NCBI RefSeq assembly: GCF_029407905.1
Contig: NC_073630.1
Location: forward strand, 55,949,001-56,013,000
Length of the DNA: 64,000 bases
Reading direction: 5' to 3'
Source: Bubalus kerabau
Lineage: Eukaryota; Chordata; Mammalia; Artiodactyla; Bovidae
Position numbers and translations under genes: made by a program. Each line of letters starts with the position of its first letter. Position 1 is the stretch's first letter. Below, piece after piece: positions 32,090 through 43,573 of this stretch. A model generated the notes under the pieces. That model was given only the letters and a program-made list of their open reading frames with translations, searched no databases and was not told the origin of the DNA.

Positions 32090-34260
32090 CAGTTCAGTTC
32101 AGTTGCTCAGTCATGTCTACTGTTTTTGACCCCATAAACTGCAGCACACCAAGCCTCCCTGTCCATCACCATCTCCCAGAGTTTACCCAAACTTATGTCC
32201 ATCGAGTAGGTGATGCCATCTAACCATCGAATCTTCTGTCGTCCCCTTCTCCTACCCTCAATCTTTCCCAGCATGAGTATCTTTTCAAATGAGTCAGCTC
32301 TTCGCATCAGGTGGCCAAAATATTGGAGTTTCAGCTTCAATATCTGTCCTTCCAAAGAACACCCAGGACTGATTTCACTTAGGATGGACTAGGTGGAACT
32401 CCTTGCAGTCTAAGAGACTCTCAAGAGTATTCTCCAACACTACAGTTCAAAAGCATCAATTCATCGGTGCTCAGATTTCTTTATGTCCAACACTCACATC
32501 AATACATGATTACTGGAAAAACCATAGCCTTGAATAGACGGACATTTGTTGACAAAGTAATGTATCTGCTTTTTAATATGCTGTCTAGGTTGGTCATAAC
32601 TTTCCTTTCAAGGAGAAAGCGTCTTTTAATTTCACAGCTGCAGTCACCATCCGCAGTGATTTTGGAGCCCAGAAAAATAAAGTCAGCCACTGTATGCACT
32701 GTTTTCCAATCTATTTGCCACGAAGTGATGGGACCAGATTCCATGATCTTAGTTTTCTGAATGTTGAGCTTTAAGCCAACTTTTTCATTCTCCTTTACCA
32801 CTGTCATCAAGAGGCTTTTTAGTTCCTCTTCACTTTCTGCCATAAGGGTGGTGTCCTCTGTGCATCTGAGGTTATTGATATTTCTCCAAGCAATCTTGAT
32901 TCCAGCTTGTGCTTCCGCCAGCCCAGCGTTTCTCATGATGTACTCTGATATAAGGTAAATAAGCAGGGTGACAATATACAGCCTTGACGTACTCCTTTTC
33001 CTATTTGGAACCGGTCTGTTGTTCCATGTCCAGTTCTAACTGTTGCTTCCTGACCTGCATACAGGTTTCTCAAGAGGCAGGTCAGGTGGTCTGCTATTCC
33101 CATCTCTTTCAGAATTTTCCACAGTTTATTGTGATCCACCCAGTCAAAGGCTTTGGCATAGTCAATAAAGCAGAAATAGATGTTTTTCTGGAGCTCTCTT
33201 GCTTTTTCGATGATCCAGCAGATGTTGGCAATTCGATCTTTGGTTCCTGTCTTTCCTAAAATCAGCTTCAACATCTGAAAGTTCACAATTCACTTATTGC
33301 TGAAGCCTGGCTTGCAGAATTTTGAGCATTACTTTATTAGCGTGTGAGATGAGTGTAACTGTGTGGTAGTTTCAGCATTTTTTGGCATTGCCTTTCTTTG
33401 GGATTGGAATGAAAACTGACCTTTTCCAGTCCTGTGGCCACTGCTGAGTTTTCCAAATTTGCTGACATATTGAGTGTAGCACTTTCACAGCATCATCTTT
33501 CAGGATTTGAAATAGCTCAACTTGAATTCCATCACCTCCACTACCTTGGTTCATAGTAATACTTCCTAAGGCCCACTTGACTTCACATTCCAGGATATCT
33601 GGCTCTAGGTGAGTGATCACAGCATTGTGATTATCTCGGTCATGAAGATCTTTTTTGTACAGTTCTGTGTAGTCCTGCTACCTCTTCTTAATATCTTCTG
33701 CTTCTGTTAGGTCCATACCATTTCTGTCCTTTATCAAGCCCATCTTTGCATGAAATGTTCCCTTGGTATCTCTAATTTTCTTGAGATCTCTAGTCTTTCC
33801 CATTCTATTGTTTTCCTCTATTTCTTTGCATTGATCACTGAGGAAGGCTTTCTTATCTCTCGTTGCTATTCTTTGGAACTCTGCATTCAAATGGGTATAT
33901 CTTTCCTTTTCTCCTTTGCTTTTCACTTCCCTTCTTTTCATAGCTATTTGTAAGGCCTCCTCAGACAGCCATTGTGCTTTTTTGCATTTCTTTTTCTTGG
34001 GGATGGTCTTGATCCCTGTCTCCTGTACAATGTCATGAACCTCAGTCTATAGTTCATCAGGCACTCTGTCTATCAGAGCTAGTCCCTTAAAACTATTTCT
34101 CACTTCCAGTGTATAGTCATAAGGGATTTGATTTAGGTCATACCTGAATGGTCTAGTGGTTCCCCCATTTTCTTCAATTTCAGTCTAAATTTGGCAATAA
34201 GGAGTTCATGATCTGAGCCACAGTCAGCTCCCAGTCTTGTTTTTGCTGACTGTATAGTTT
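32090..34260 (-). mobile_element. BovB LINE, antisense, 2.2 kb
   Basis: Reads from the reversed tail (gttcagttcagttcagttgc) through the 3' UTR, the RT and the linker region. It stops at the segment 'gctgactgtatag', upstream of which lies the endonuclease region in full elements. This is one of the two longest copies here. Frames survive in pieces: the motif A region reads FIDYAKAFDWVDH, motif B RQGCILSPCLF, and motif C has Tyr-Ala replaced (RCTEDTTL). Confidence 0.93.
32499..33620 (-). pseudogene. BovB reverse transcriptase, broken
   Basis: Three open pieces cover the RT. 33620-33372 codes the N-terminal fingers (LEPDILECEVKWALGSIT, then WKRSVFIPIPKKGNA). 33286-32933 codes the palm with FCFIDYAKAFDWVDH (motif A Asp kept) and GVRQGCILSPCLF (motif B kept). 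32936-32499 codes the thumb-side region, where the YADD motif is replaced by CTED, removing one catalytic Asp. Frameshifts separate the pieces. It is inactive by sequence. Confidence 0.85.
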
Positions 34261-34381
34261 GTGTGTTTATACATATCTCCACTCTTTAAGCTTCCTTTTT
34301 CATATAAGTCATTACAGAGTATTCAGTAGAGGTTCCTATGCTATAGATATTTATTTACAGTAGTTATTTAATTTATATGTA
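34261..34381. repeat. Possible L1 3' UTR scrap
   Basis: 'attacagagtattcagtag' and 'cctatgctatagatatttat' weakly resemble the L1 segment that reads TTCCCTGTGCTATACAGTAG in better copies. It ends where the left arm of the palindrome begins. Confidence 0.35.
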
Positions 34382-35462
34382 GTAATCAGAGAAGAAAGCC
34401 ACATTAATTCCTATAATTATCATTGAATTATTTAGTCTGCTATAGGGTTATTAGTATTAGTGTAATTTGACAATTCTCTTTCATTTTATTAAACACAACT
34501 GTGAGTAAGTTCTCCACCTAATATCTCTCTGTACTGACTGACTAGCTGGAAATACTCATGGAAATAGTCATTAGCCATACACATAAAATGCTGTGTTATG
34601 GTGTTGATACAATATATGCAACTTCCTGATCCTTCAGTTCTTTGAGGATTTGAGAATCAATTAATTATGTTTCCTGGATTCTCTCCAGTATAATTTGGAA
34701 ATTTATTATACTCTTAGAGTCCATGAGCATTATTATCTTTACCATGTAAAACCAGCAGTAGCACATTGATTTTTACAACAAAACTAGAAATACATGCACA
34801 AGTGACTTTGGATCATTTTTCTCTTAGTTTGTCCAAATTCTAGAATCCTATTCTTTGGGTTAATGTGCATCACAGTTTTGGAAGAAACAGTGAACTATGT
34901 TACACTAGATACTTGATTTAGTATTCCCAGAAGGAATATGAAATTTGTTTCTTACATTGTTACATTGGCTTGCACAGATCCATGCTTTATTGATCTTATT
35001 TTTTTAAATAATTAATATTATTAATTCTGAGTAAAAATCAAATATGAAATTTTCTCCTTTTTTGTTTTTCCTCCTTTCATTTGGAGCTTATTCACAGGTT
35101 TCTGATAAATAAAGGATCCCTTTATGGGAATCTGGGCAGAAGTGGTTCTAAGAGCATGTTCAGACTTTGATATCTCTTTTGGCTGAGTTTCCCCAGACAT
35201 CCAGGACCAGGACAAGGATTTGAGTGAAAAAGTGAAAGTGTTAGTCACTCAGTTGTGTCTGACTCTTTGTGTTCCCATGGACTGTAGCCCACCAGGTTGC
35301 TCTGGTCATAGAATTCTCCAGGCAAGAATACTAGAGTGGGTAGCCATTCGCTTCTGCAGGGGATGTTCCTGACCCAGGAATTGGACCCAGGTCTCCTGCA
35401 TTGCAGGAGAATTCTTTACCATCTGAGTCACCAAGGAAGCCTGAGAGATTGCTTATTTGGAT
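34382..35462. repeat. Left arm (A) of a large inverted repeat
   Basis: This 1.08-kb segment returns in reverse orientation at 37318-38392. It begins gtaatcagagaa and its partner ends ttctctgattac. By eye the arms agree at roughly 97% over the 560 bases compared, with scattered substitutions and small indels. The arm includes an antisense Bov-tA at its inner end, so the duplication is younger than that SINE. Apart from the Bov-tA the arm content is of unknown family. Confidence 0.93.
35229..35441 (-). mobile_element. Bov-tA SINE within the left arm
   Basis: Antisense Bov-tA ('gtcactcagttgtgtctgac' to 'gtcaccaaggaagcc'). Its mirror copy is at 37339-37552. It shares private changes with that copy, such as ggatgttcctgacccagg, so one insertion was duplicated. 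Confidence 0.93.
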
Positions 35463-36388
35463 GATTATCTGAGGTAGGATAAGTGAGAGAATAAGGGGAT
35501 GAGAAAGAAGAGGCACATTCATTATTAAGATGTCTACTAATGTTATTGCTATGGATGATGAAGGATTCTTTCCCCTGGAAGCTCATGAGAAACCTCCCTA
35601 CCTTGTCCCCAGGAATATCTGGAAGCTGGCACATTTATCAGTGGTTTATGCGCCCTCTTCTCTGTCCTCTGAGGATAGTAACTACTGTGCACTTCGGGGC
35701 AGTGCTTATATTCAGCCTGAGCACACTCATGTTGACTGTCCTCAGGAAATTCTAAAATGAAAGATAGAACAAAAAGTGCTGTCAGTGTAACTTTCTATGA
35801 AATTATTCACCACAGGTGTGACTAAATTCAGATATTTGGACTTGACATCGTATGTATTTGTGGAAGAATTAAGTTATTCACTGTGTTTAAAATTTTGCAA
35901 GGTTTCAAGTGATGAAACTTTTGTTAAAATCTATAAATATAATAATGAAACACATCTTATTCAAATATTTTATAGCAAATGTGAAGAAAATGCTTTAGTT
36001 GAATTAGTATTTAAAATTAGAAAAATGTCAAACTGCAGGACTCCTTGCCAGTCTCTTGTAGCTAAGGAAATCATATGATCACTTAACAAAGTGTCATAAG
36101 TAAGACTCAGAGTGAGGTAGGAATCAGAGAAAAATTCAGGATGCATTAAAGACTTTCTTTAATGAGTGTATTCCTGAATATGTTTAAAGAGTTGCTAAAG
36201 AATCATGATGGTTATGCAGGAATTTTAAACTTTTTCTAAGTAACTATTAGATCTGATTACATGATCTCAGTAAAGGAAAAAATACAAGGTCTTATAGTAT
36301 GAGAGAAAGTAGTACTGGATAAGAGGAAAATGGGAAATGAATTATGCAGTATTTAGAATTCTTAGACAGAGAAAGAACAAAACCTTAG
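35463..36388. other. Left spacer of the inverted repeat, present on one side only
   Basis: About 930 bases lie between the A and B segments on the left, against about 130 on the right. Plus-strand frames at 35530-35760 (76 codons) and 35797-36078 (93 codons) show no recognised motif. The family of this sequence is unknown. Confidence 0.55.
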
Positions 36389-36604
36389 CTCATAAGATGG
36401 ACATAAACATAAAACAAACCATGATACCATACAGCATCAGAAAAGCCAGAAACGTGGAATGGGAGAAAAGGGATGTGAATCAGGTAAACTGAGGTGCAGG
36501 GAGTTAGGAAAAGATTGCTTGATAAATTTCATGTAGTGCAATTAAATACACAAATTTGTCTTCCTTAACTTATGCAGGGAATAAAATATTCTTCCTCTTG
36601 CCCT
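36389..36604. repeat. Left inner arm (B) of the inverted repeat
   Basis: Matches the reverse complement of 36980-37190. Shared blocks include 'aaactgaggtgcagggagtt' and 'gcaattaaatacac'. By eye the match is about 88%, clearly lower than in the A arms. Confidence 0.88.
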
Positions 36605-36979
36605 TCAGAAAACAAGAGGTTTATTATTTCAGGCTGGAAGCCTGGAAAGCTTAAGACTCAGGGCTCAACCACAGTTGAGAAGAGGTATTTCAGTTAGGAT
36701 CTGTATTTTGCTGCATGTAACGTAGACTGACCATAGTAGTTTAATCATGTTTTCTCATTTAGTAAGAAGACTGCAGGGAATGCTTTTTGGCATTGATTCA
36801 GCGGCTTAAAGAAGTCAAATATAATGTTGGAAATTTTCATGGCTTTTTACTTGTAGTTGCAAAAATGGCTGCTGGAGTTTCTATTATTAAGCCTGCATTT
36901 CTGGTAAAATATTGAAGCATCATATTTTGCATTGACTAATGTTGTGTGATATGGCTACAATCTAAAAAGAAACGAGAGC
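36605..36979. other. Central loop of the inverted repeat
   Basis: About 375 bases with no inverted partner and no recognised repeat or gene. Confidence 0.6.
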
Positions 36980-37190
36980 AAGAGGAAGAATACTCTATTC
37001 CTTGCAGAAGTTAAGGAAGAAAAATCAGTGTATTTAATTGCATTACATGAGATTTTTCAAGCAATCTTTTCCTAACTCCCTGCACCTCAGTTTACGTGAT
37101 TCTCTGTCCCTTTTCTCCCATCCCAAGTTTCTGGCTTTTCCGATTCTGTATCATATCATGGTTTGTCTTATGTTTATCTCCTTCATAAGA
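36980..37190. repeat. Right inner arm (B') of the inverted repeat
   Basis: Reverse-complement partner of 36389-36604. It runs 'gcaagaggaagaatactcta' through 'ccctgcacctcagtttacgt' to the 'atgtttatctccttcat' end. Confidence 0.88.
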
Positions 37191-37317
37191 AGGAAATAAC
37201 CTTTGATTGTTTTAAAACCTTGCATATTATCAATCCCCAGTGGGTTCTGATATTAAGAAAAAAGGGTGATAAATATTGGCTTTGCCACTGTCAACATGTG
37301 CCAGTCTCTCTTTGGAC

Positions 37318-38392
37318 AGCCAAATAAACTATCTCTCAGGCTTCCTTGGTGACTCAGATGGTAAAGAATTCTCCTGCAATGCAGGAGACCTGGGTCCAAT
37401 TCCTGGGTCAGGAACATCCCCTGCAGAAGCAAATGGCTACCCACTCTAGTATTCTTGCCTGGAGAATTCCATGAACGGTGGAACCTGGTGGGCTACAATC
37501 CATGGGAATACAAAGAATCAGACACAACTGAGTGACTAGCATTTTCACTTTTTCACTCAAATCCTGGTCCTGGATGTCTGGGGAAACTGAGCCAAAAGAG
37601 ATATCAAAGTCTGAACATGCTCTTAGAACCACTTCTGCTCAGATTCCCACAAAGGGATCCTTTATTTATCATAAACCTGTGAATAAGCTCCAAATGAAAG
37701 GAGGAAAAAAAGGAGAAAATTTCATATTTGATTTTTACTCAGAGTTAATAATATTAATTATTAACAAAATATTAAGATCAATAAAGCATGGATCTGTGCA
37801 AGCCAATGTAACAATGTAAGAAACAAATTTCATATTCCTTCTGGGAATACTAAATCAAGTATCTAGGTATAATATAGTTCACTGTTTCTTCCAAAACTGT
37901 GATGCACATTAACCCAAAGAATAGGATTCTAGAATTTGGACAAACTAAGAGAAAAATGATCCAAAGTCACTTGTGCATGTATTTCTAGTTTTGTTGTAAA
38001 AATCAATGTGCTACTGCTGGTTTTACATGGTAAAGATAATAATGCTCATGGACTCTAAGAGTATAATAAATTTCCAAATTATACTGGAGAGAATCCAGGA
38101 AACATAATTAATTGATTCTCAAATCCTCAAAGAACTAAAGGATCAGGAAGTTCATACATTGTATCAACAACACTGTAATACACCATTTTATGTGTATGGC
38201 TAATGACTATTTCCATGAGTATTTCCAGCTAATCAGTCAGTACAGAGAGATATTAGGTGGAGAACTTACTCACAGTTGTGTTTAATAAAATGAGAGAGAA
38301 TTGTCAAATTACACTAATACTAATAACCCTATAGCAGACTAAATAATTCAATGATAATTACAGGAATTAATGTGGTTTTCTTCTCTGATTAC
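37318..38392. repeat. Right arm (A') of the large inverted repeat
   Basis: Reverse-complement partner of 34382-35462. Starts near ccaaataaactatctctcag and ends ttctctgattac. Small differences from the left arm are spread along its length. A 95-codon open frame (37532-37819) mirrors a 75-codon frame in the left arm, but the near-identity of the arms explains this without coding constraint. Confidence 0.93.
37339..37552 (+). mobile_element. Bov-tA SINE within the right arm
   Basis: Forward Bov-tA, mirror of 35229-35441. Head 'ggcttccttggtgactcaga', end 'cacaactgagtgactagc'. Confidence 0.93.
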
Positions 38393-38652
38393 AAATCTCC
38401 CATGCTCTTATTATAATGGGGGAGGCAGATTGTCTTCAATAAATTGTGAAAAACCAGTAGTGACTTAGGCAGCGAAGGCCTACCATCAATTTTGATAGGT
38501 TAAAATAATTCTGGTTGGCCTTGAGTATATTTGTCAAATTTTTTTCCAAATGTAATTAAAAGAAAGAGAGATATAGTAAATTTGTACTGTTCTTTCACAG
38601 AACAAATAAAATCACACAGCAAAAGGAGGCAATTGACAACTTAACTGTACTT

Positions 38653-39140
38653 CAGTCAGTTCAGTTCAGTTCAGTCGTTCAGTCTTGTCCAACTCTTTGT
38701 GACCCTATGAATTGCAGCACGCCAGGCCTCCCTGTCTATCACCAACTCCCGGAGTTCACTCAAACTCATGTCCATGGAGTCGGTCATGCCATCCAGCCAT
38801 CTCATCCTCTGTCACCCCCTTCTCCTCCTGCCCCCAATCCTTCCCAGAATCAGAGTCTTTTCCAATGAGTCAACTCTTCACATGAGGTGGCCAAAGTACT
38901 GGAGTTTCAGCTTTAGCATCATTCCTTCCAAAGAAAACCCAGGGCTGATCTCCTTCAGAATGGACTGGTTGGATCTCCTTGCAGGCCAAGGGACTCTCAA
39001 GAGTCTTCTCCAACACCACAGTTCAAAAGCATCAATTCTTAGGCACTCAGGGTTCTTCACAGTCCAACTCTCACATCCAGACATGACCACTGGAAAAACC
39101 ATAGCCTTGACTAGACAGACCTTTGTTGGCAAGGTAATGC
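38653..39140 (-). mobile_element. Short BovB 3' end, antisense
   Basis: Reversed tail (cagttcagttcagttcagtc) through 'gacctttgttggcaaggtaa'. A minus-strand frame (39132-38878) keeps the FPVVMSGCESWTVKNPE to LKLKLQYFGHLM part of the C-terminal region. A stop then removes the basic end. Confidence 0.92.
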
Positions 39141-40159
39141 TACGTTCAAATATTAGACTTGAAAATAAAATTCCAATATTTCACATAACTCGGCTTTTTT
39201 GATGGAAGAGAAACTATAATATTGCTTACATTTTAGGACCTTTCTATTATGTAGCTATTTTGAATATATCTATTGTAATATATTTCTCTTTTTTATTTTT
39301 TTATTTTTGGTCTTCATAGCCAATTGACTCATAGATCAACTTAAATTATAAACCATTTCATTTAATTATTTTTGTCTAGGTTTATAATTTAAAATGACTG
39401 AAAGAATAAAAAAGTTTGTATTATAACATATTTATATCTGACCTGACCAAAACATTTGTTTACTATAATACTGACTCCTAAATTATAGAAATAAATTTTG
39501 AAATGTAATTATCATTCAGTATAAGACTAGCTGGACATTTTTAAAACTACCACTGAATCTCTCTAGTGTGAAATGTGGTTTGACAATCTAGTCCAGTTTA
39601 TTATGTCAGACTACCTGTGTATTTTCATTACCATATTGATAGCATAGCGCATCTTAAATTCAAGACATTTTACAATAAAACTATACACAATATTCCAAAA
39701 GCATAGGCATACATGAAGACATGATGTCAGAAAGGGGATGCAGCATAAACTCAACTAATAGACAGTATCCGGAGTTTTGAATGAGGTCTATGAATGCAGT
39801 ATAAGGCTAGGCCGATGTGTAGTTCCCATATGAATAACAGGTTCATAAATTAGAATTATAATCAATGAGTATAATGTCAATACAAATGACATGTGGGTTT
39901 AGCTACCCTATTCAATAAATAAACTGGAATAATTTTAATTTGGTCAGATCTTGATTTCTAACATTTTATAGTAGAGAACCACCTGCCCACACACACTCAC
40001 ACACATCCAAAATAAGGGGTTAGGAAAATATAACACCTTTAGCATAAATTTTTAAGAAATTAGCTTGGCTTTGTAGACTAATTAGTGCATGTACTATTTT
40101 AAATGTCTCATGACCATAACATGTAAGCCATATCAAAACTACACATATATATCAATACC
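39141..40159. other. AT-rich stretch, nothing recognised
   Basis: No assigned repeat or coding signal. A short local duplication of the word aaaactacacat occurs near 40135-40171, before the SINE. Confidence 0.5.
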
Positions 40160-40171
40160 AAAACTACACAT

Positions 40172-40299
40172 GGTAAAAATGAAGTCGCTCAGGCATGTCT
40201 GACTCTTTGCAACCCCGTGGACTGTAGCCTACAAGGATACTCTGTCCATGGGATTTTCCAGGCAATAGTACTGGAGTGGCTTGCCATTTTCTTCTCCAG
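40172..40299 (-). mobile_element. BOV-A monomer, antisense, 12-base TSD
   Basis: Reverse BOV-A half flanked by the perfect repeat aaaactacacat at 40160-40171 and 40300-40311. A third copy of the word, older than the insertion, lies just upstream. Confidence 0.93.
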
Positions 40300-40491
40300 A
40301 AAACTACACATATATTTATAAATACATGACAGTGTTACAGACTTATTTTATGCCATCATCATACATATTTTTAAAAGTTTCTGACTTTAAAATATAACTT
40401 CTTTTTTTTTTTTTTTTTTCCACCTAGATGAGAGATTCCCAACCTCTAAGCCATGGACCAGTATCTTCGGTCATTAGCAGCAATATTAATT

Positions 40492-42690
40492 AGCAGTCAA
40501 AGATGGAGAAGCTCTATACAGTCAGCAAAAACAAGACTGGGAGATGGCTGTGGCTCAGATCATGAACTCTTTACTGCCAAATTCAGACTTAAACTGAGGA
40601 AAGTGGAGGAAACCACTAGAACATTCAGGCATGACCTAAATCAATTCCCTTATGACTACACAATGGAAGTGAGAAATAGTTTTAAGGGACTAGATCTGAT
40701 AGACAGAGTGCCTGATGAACTATGGATGGAGGTTTGTGACATTGTACAGGAGACAGGAATCAAGACCATCCCCAAAAAAAGAAATGCAAAAAAGCACAAT
40801 GGCTGTCTGAGGAGGCCTTACAAATAGCTGTGAAAAGAAGGGAAGTGAAAAGCAAAGGAGAAAAGGAAAGGATATAACCATTTGAATGCAGAGTTCCAAA
40901 GAATACAAGGAGAGATAAGAAAGCCTTCCTTAGTGATCAATGCAAAGAAATAGAGGAAAACAACAGAATGGGAAAGACTAGAGATCTCTTCAATAAAATT
41001 AGAGATACCAAGGGAACATTTCATGCAAAGATGGGCTCAATAAAGGACAGAAAAGGTATGGATCTAACAGAAGCAGAAGATATTAAGAAGAGGTGGCAAG
41101 AATACACAGAAGAACTATACAAAAAAGATCTTCATGACCCAGATAATCATGAAGGTGTGATCACTCACACTCACCTAGAGCCTGACATTCTGGAATGTGA
41201 AGTCACTTGGGCCTTAGGAAGCATCACTACAAAAAAAGCTAGTGGAGGTGATGGAATTCCAATTGAGCTATTTCAAATCCTGAATATGATGCTGTGAAAG
41301 TAATGCACTCAATATGCCAGCAAATTTGGAAAACTCAGCAGTGGCACAGGACTGGAAAAGGTCGATTTTCATTCCAATCCCAAAGAAAGGTAATGCCAAA
41401 TAATGCTCAAACTACCACACAATTGCACTCATCTCACACGCTAGGAAAGTAATGCTCAAAATTCTGCAAGCCAGGCTTCAGCAGTATGTTAACCGTGAAC
41501 TTCCAGATGTTTAAACTGATTTTAGAAAAGTCAGAGGAACCAGAGATCAAAATACCAACATCTGCTGGATCATCAAAAAAGCAAGAGAGCTCCAGAAAAA
41601 CATATTTTTCTGCTTTATTGACTATGCCAAAGCCTTTGACTGTGTGGATCACAATAAACTGGAAAATTCTGAAAAAGATGGGAATAGCAGACCACCTGAC
41701 CTGCTTCTTGAGTATGCAGGTCAGGAAGCAACAGGTAGAACTCGACATGGAACAACAGACTGGTTCCAAATAGGAAAAGGAGTACATCAAGGCTGTATAT
41801 TGTCACCCTGCTTATTTAACTTCTATGCAGAGTACATCATGAGAAACGCTGGGCTGGAGGAAGCACAAGCTGGAATCAAGATTGCCAGGAGAAATATCAA
41901 TAACCTCGAGTATGTAGATGACACCACCCTTATGGCAGAAAGTGAAGAAGAATTAAAGAGCCTCTTGATGAAAGTGAAAGTGGAGAGTGAAAAAGTTGGC
42001 TTAAAGCTCAACATTCAGAAAACTGAGATCGTGGCATCCGGTCCCATCATTTCATGGCAAATAGATGGGGAAACGGTGTACACAGTGGCTGATTTTATTT
42101 TTCTGGGCTCCAAAATCACTGCGGATGTGATTGCAGCCATGAAATTAAAAGACGCTTTCTCCTTGAAAGGAAAGGTATGACCAACCTAGACAGTATATTA
42201 AAAACCAGAGACATTACTTTACCAACAAAGGTCCATGTAGTCAAGGCTATGATTTTTCCAGTAGTTATGTATGGCTGTGAGTGTTGGACTATAAAGAAAG
42301 CTGAGCACCAAGGCATTCATGCTTTTGAACTGTGGTGTTGGAGAAGACTCTTGAGAGTCCCTTGGACAGCAAGGAGATCCAACCAGTCCATCCCAAAGGA
42401 GATCAGTCCTGGGTGTTCATTGGAGGGACTGATGTTGAAGCTGAAACTCCAATAATTTGGCCACCTACATGCTGACAGCTGACTCATTTGAAAAGACCCT
42501 AATGCTGGTAAAGATTTAGGGCAGGAGGAGAAGGGGATAACAGAGGATGAGATGGTTGGATGGCATCATCAAGACCTTGGAAATGGGTTTGGGTGGACTC
42601 CGGGAGTTGATGGACAGGGAGGCCTGGTGTGCTGCGATTCATGGGGTTGCAAAGAGTTGGACATGACTGAGTGAATGAACTGTACCTAAA
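40492..42690 (+). mobile_element. BovB LINE, 5'-truncated, 2.2 kb, inside the hAT-like element
   Basis: Starts at 'agtcaaagatggagaagctc', the junction of the endonuclease and RT regions, and ends near 'gagtgaatgaactgtac'. The N-terminal linker, RT and C-terminal region are all present in pieces. No clear TSD could be seen. Confidence 0.92.
41486..42455 (+). pseudogene. BovB reverse transcriptase, broken
   Basis: Open pieces in two or three frames cover the palm and the C-terminal region. 41644-42180 codes GTTDWFQIGKGVHQGCILSP (motif B, with the first Arg of RQG changed to His), then LEYVDDTTLMAESEEEL, so motif C is YVDD rather than YADD with both Asp kept. 42177-42455 codes GCECWTIKKAEHQ to LMLKLKLQ. 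Motif A (SALLTMPKPLTVWI in the 41486 frame) is in the wrong frame, so the gene cannot be read through. It is a dead copy. Confidence 0.82.
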
Positions 42691-42706
42691 TGAACTATAA
42701 AAACAA

Positions 42707-42907
42707 AGTGAAAAGTGTTAGTGGCTCAGTTGTATCCAAATTTTTGCAACCCCACAGACTATAGCTCTCCAGGATCTTCTGTCCATGAAGTTGTCCGGGC
42801 ACCAATACTGTAGTGGATTGCCATTTCCTTATCCAGAGGATCTTTCCAACCTGGGGATCAAAGCTGTGTCTTCTGCATTACAAGGAATTTCTTTACAGTC
42901 TGAGACA
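42707..42907 (-). mobile_element. Bov-tA SINE, antisense, diverged
   Basis: 'gttagtggctcagttgtatc' at the left and a decayed tRNA-like head ending 'acagtctgagac' at the right. It lies between the BovB tail and the right part of the hAT-like element. Confidence 0.85.
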
Positions 42908-43359
42908 AGAGGGCGGAGGTGGTACCAGGTTAGAGCCAAAGTGCACAATAAATGTAATGTGTTTGAATCATCCCCAATCCATCCCCCCACTCTTTGGTCT
43001 ATGAAAAAGTACCTTCAATGAGACTGGTCCCTAGTGCCAAAAAGTTGGGCACTACTGCCCTAAATTACATGCTATATAGAAAATAGAATCTTGTACTTTG
43101 ATGATAATTGTTACTAAATGTAGACTTTAGGATACATTCCCTAAACTTCATTCTTAACCTTGGATGTTACAAAAAATTAACTAAGCTAAGAACTTAAAAT
43201 ATCCTTACTTCGGTGAAGAAAAGGGCTTTTAAAGATTGTGTCTGCAGGTGACTCTAATGATCACTGAGTTTGTAAAGACACACACAAAAAAATAGATACT
43301 GGGAAAAATTACTTTTCCAGCACACGTTTTTGATGTGTTTCACACCCATTTTGTTCTTT

Positions 43360-43573
43360 ATGCCATGTATGCAAGCTCAGTCTCATGCTTTGCAACACTT
43401 TGGACTATAGCACACCAGCCTCCTCTGTCCATGAAATTTCCCAGGAAGAATACTGGAGTGGGTTTCCATTCCCTCCTCTATGGGATCTTCCCAATCCAGG
43501 GATCAAATCAACATCTCCTGTGGCTCTTGTATCACATGTGGATTCTTTACCCATTGAGCCATCATGAAAGCCC
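43360..43573 (-). mobile_element. Bov-tA SINE, antisense, older copy
   Basis: Diverged reverse Bov-tA ('tttggactatagcacaccag', 'accca ttgagccatcatgaa' zone). The 10-base repeat tttgttcttt at 43350-43359 and 43574-43583 marks the ends. Confidence 0.88.

Larger units (their letters stand above)
40430..43057. mobile_element. hAT-like DNA transposon, split by BovB and Bov-tA
   Basis: The left terminus (gagagattcccaacct, 40430-40445) and the reverse complement of the right terminus (cagtagtgcccaactt, 43042-43057) fit the CAGnGGTTCCCAACCT end of hAT-type mammalian elements. Subterminal matches are 'agccatggaccagtatc' on the left and 'gactggtccctagtgccaaa' on the right. The 8-base flanks acctagat and ccctaaat (6 of 8 alike) suit the 8-base hAT duplication. 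Without the insertions only about 230 bases remain, so it is a short non-autonomous copy. The exact family name is not established. Confidence 0.65.

Noticed and set aside
35530..36078. Two plus-strand frames of 76 and 93 codons in the left spacer
   Set aside because: No recognised motif, no splice context and no conservation evidence available from one sequence.
35021..37819. Paired frames in the palindrome arms (minus strand on the left, plus strand on the right) with similar proteins
   Set aside because: The arms are nearly identical as DNA, so similar frames follow automatically. No known domain is present and the frames differ at their ends.
40402..40419. T run beside the hAT-like element, considered as a third tail-only scar
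   Set aside because: No flanking direct repeat was found on either side.
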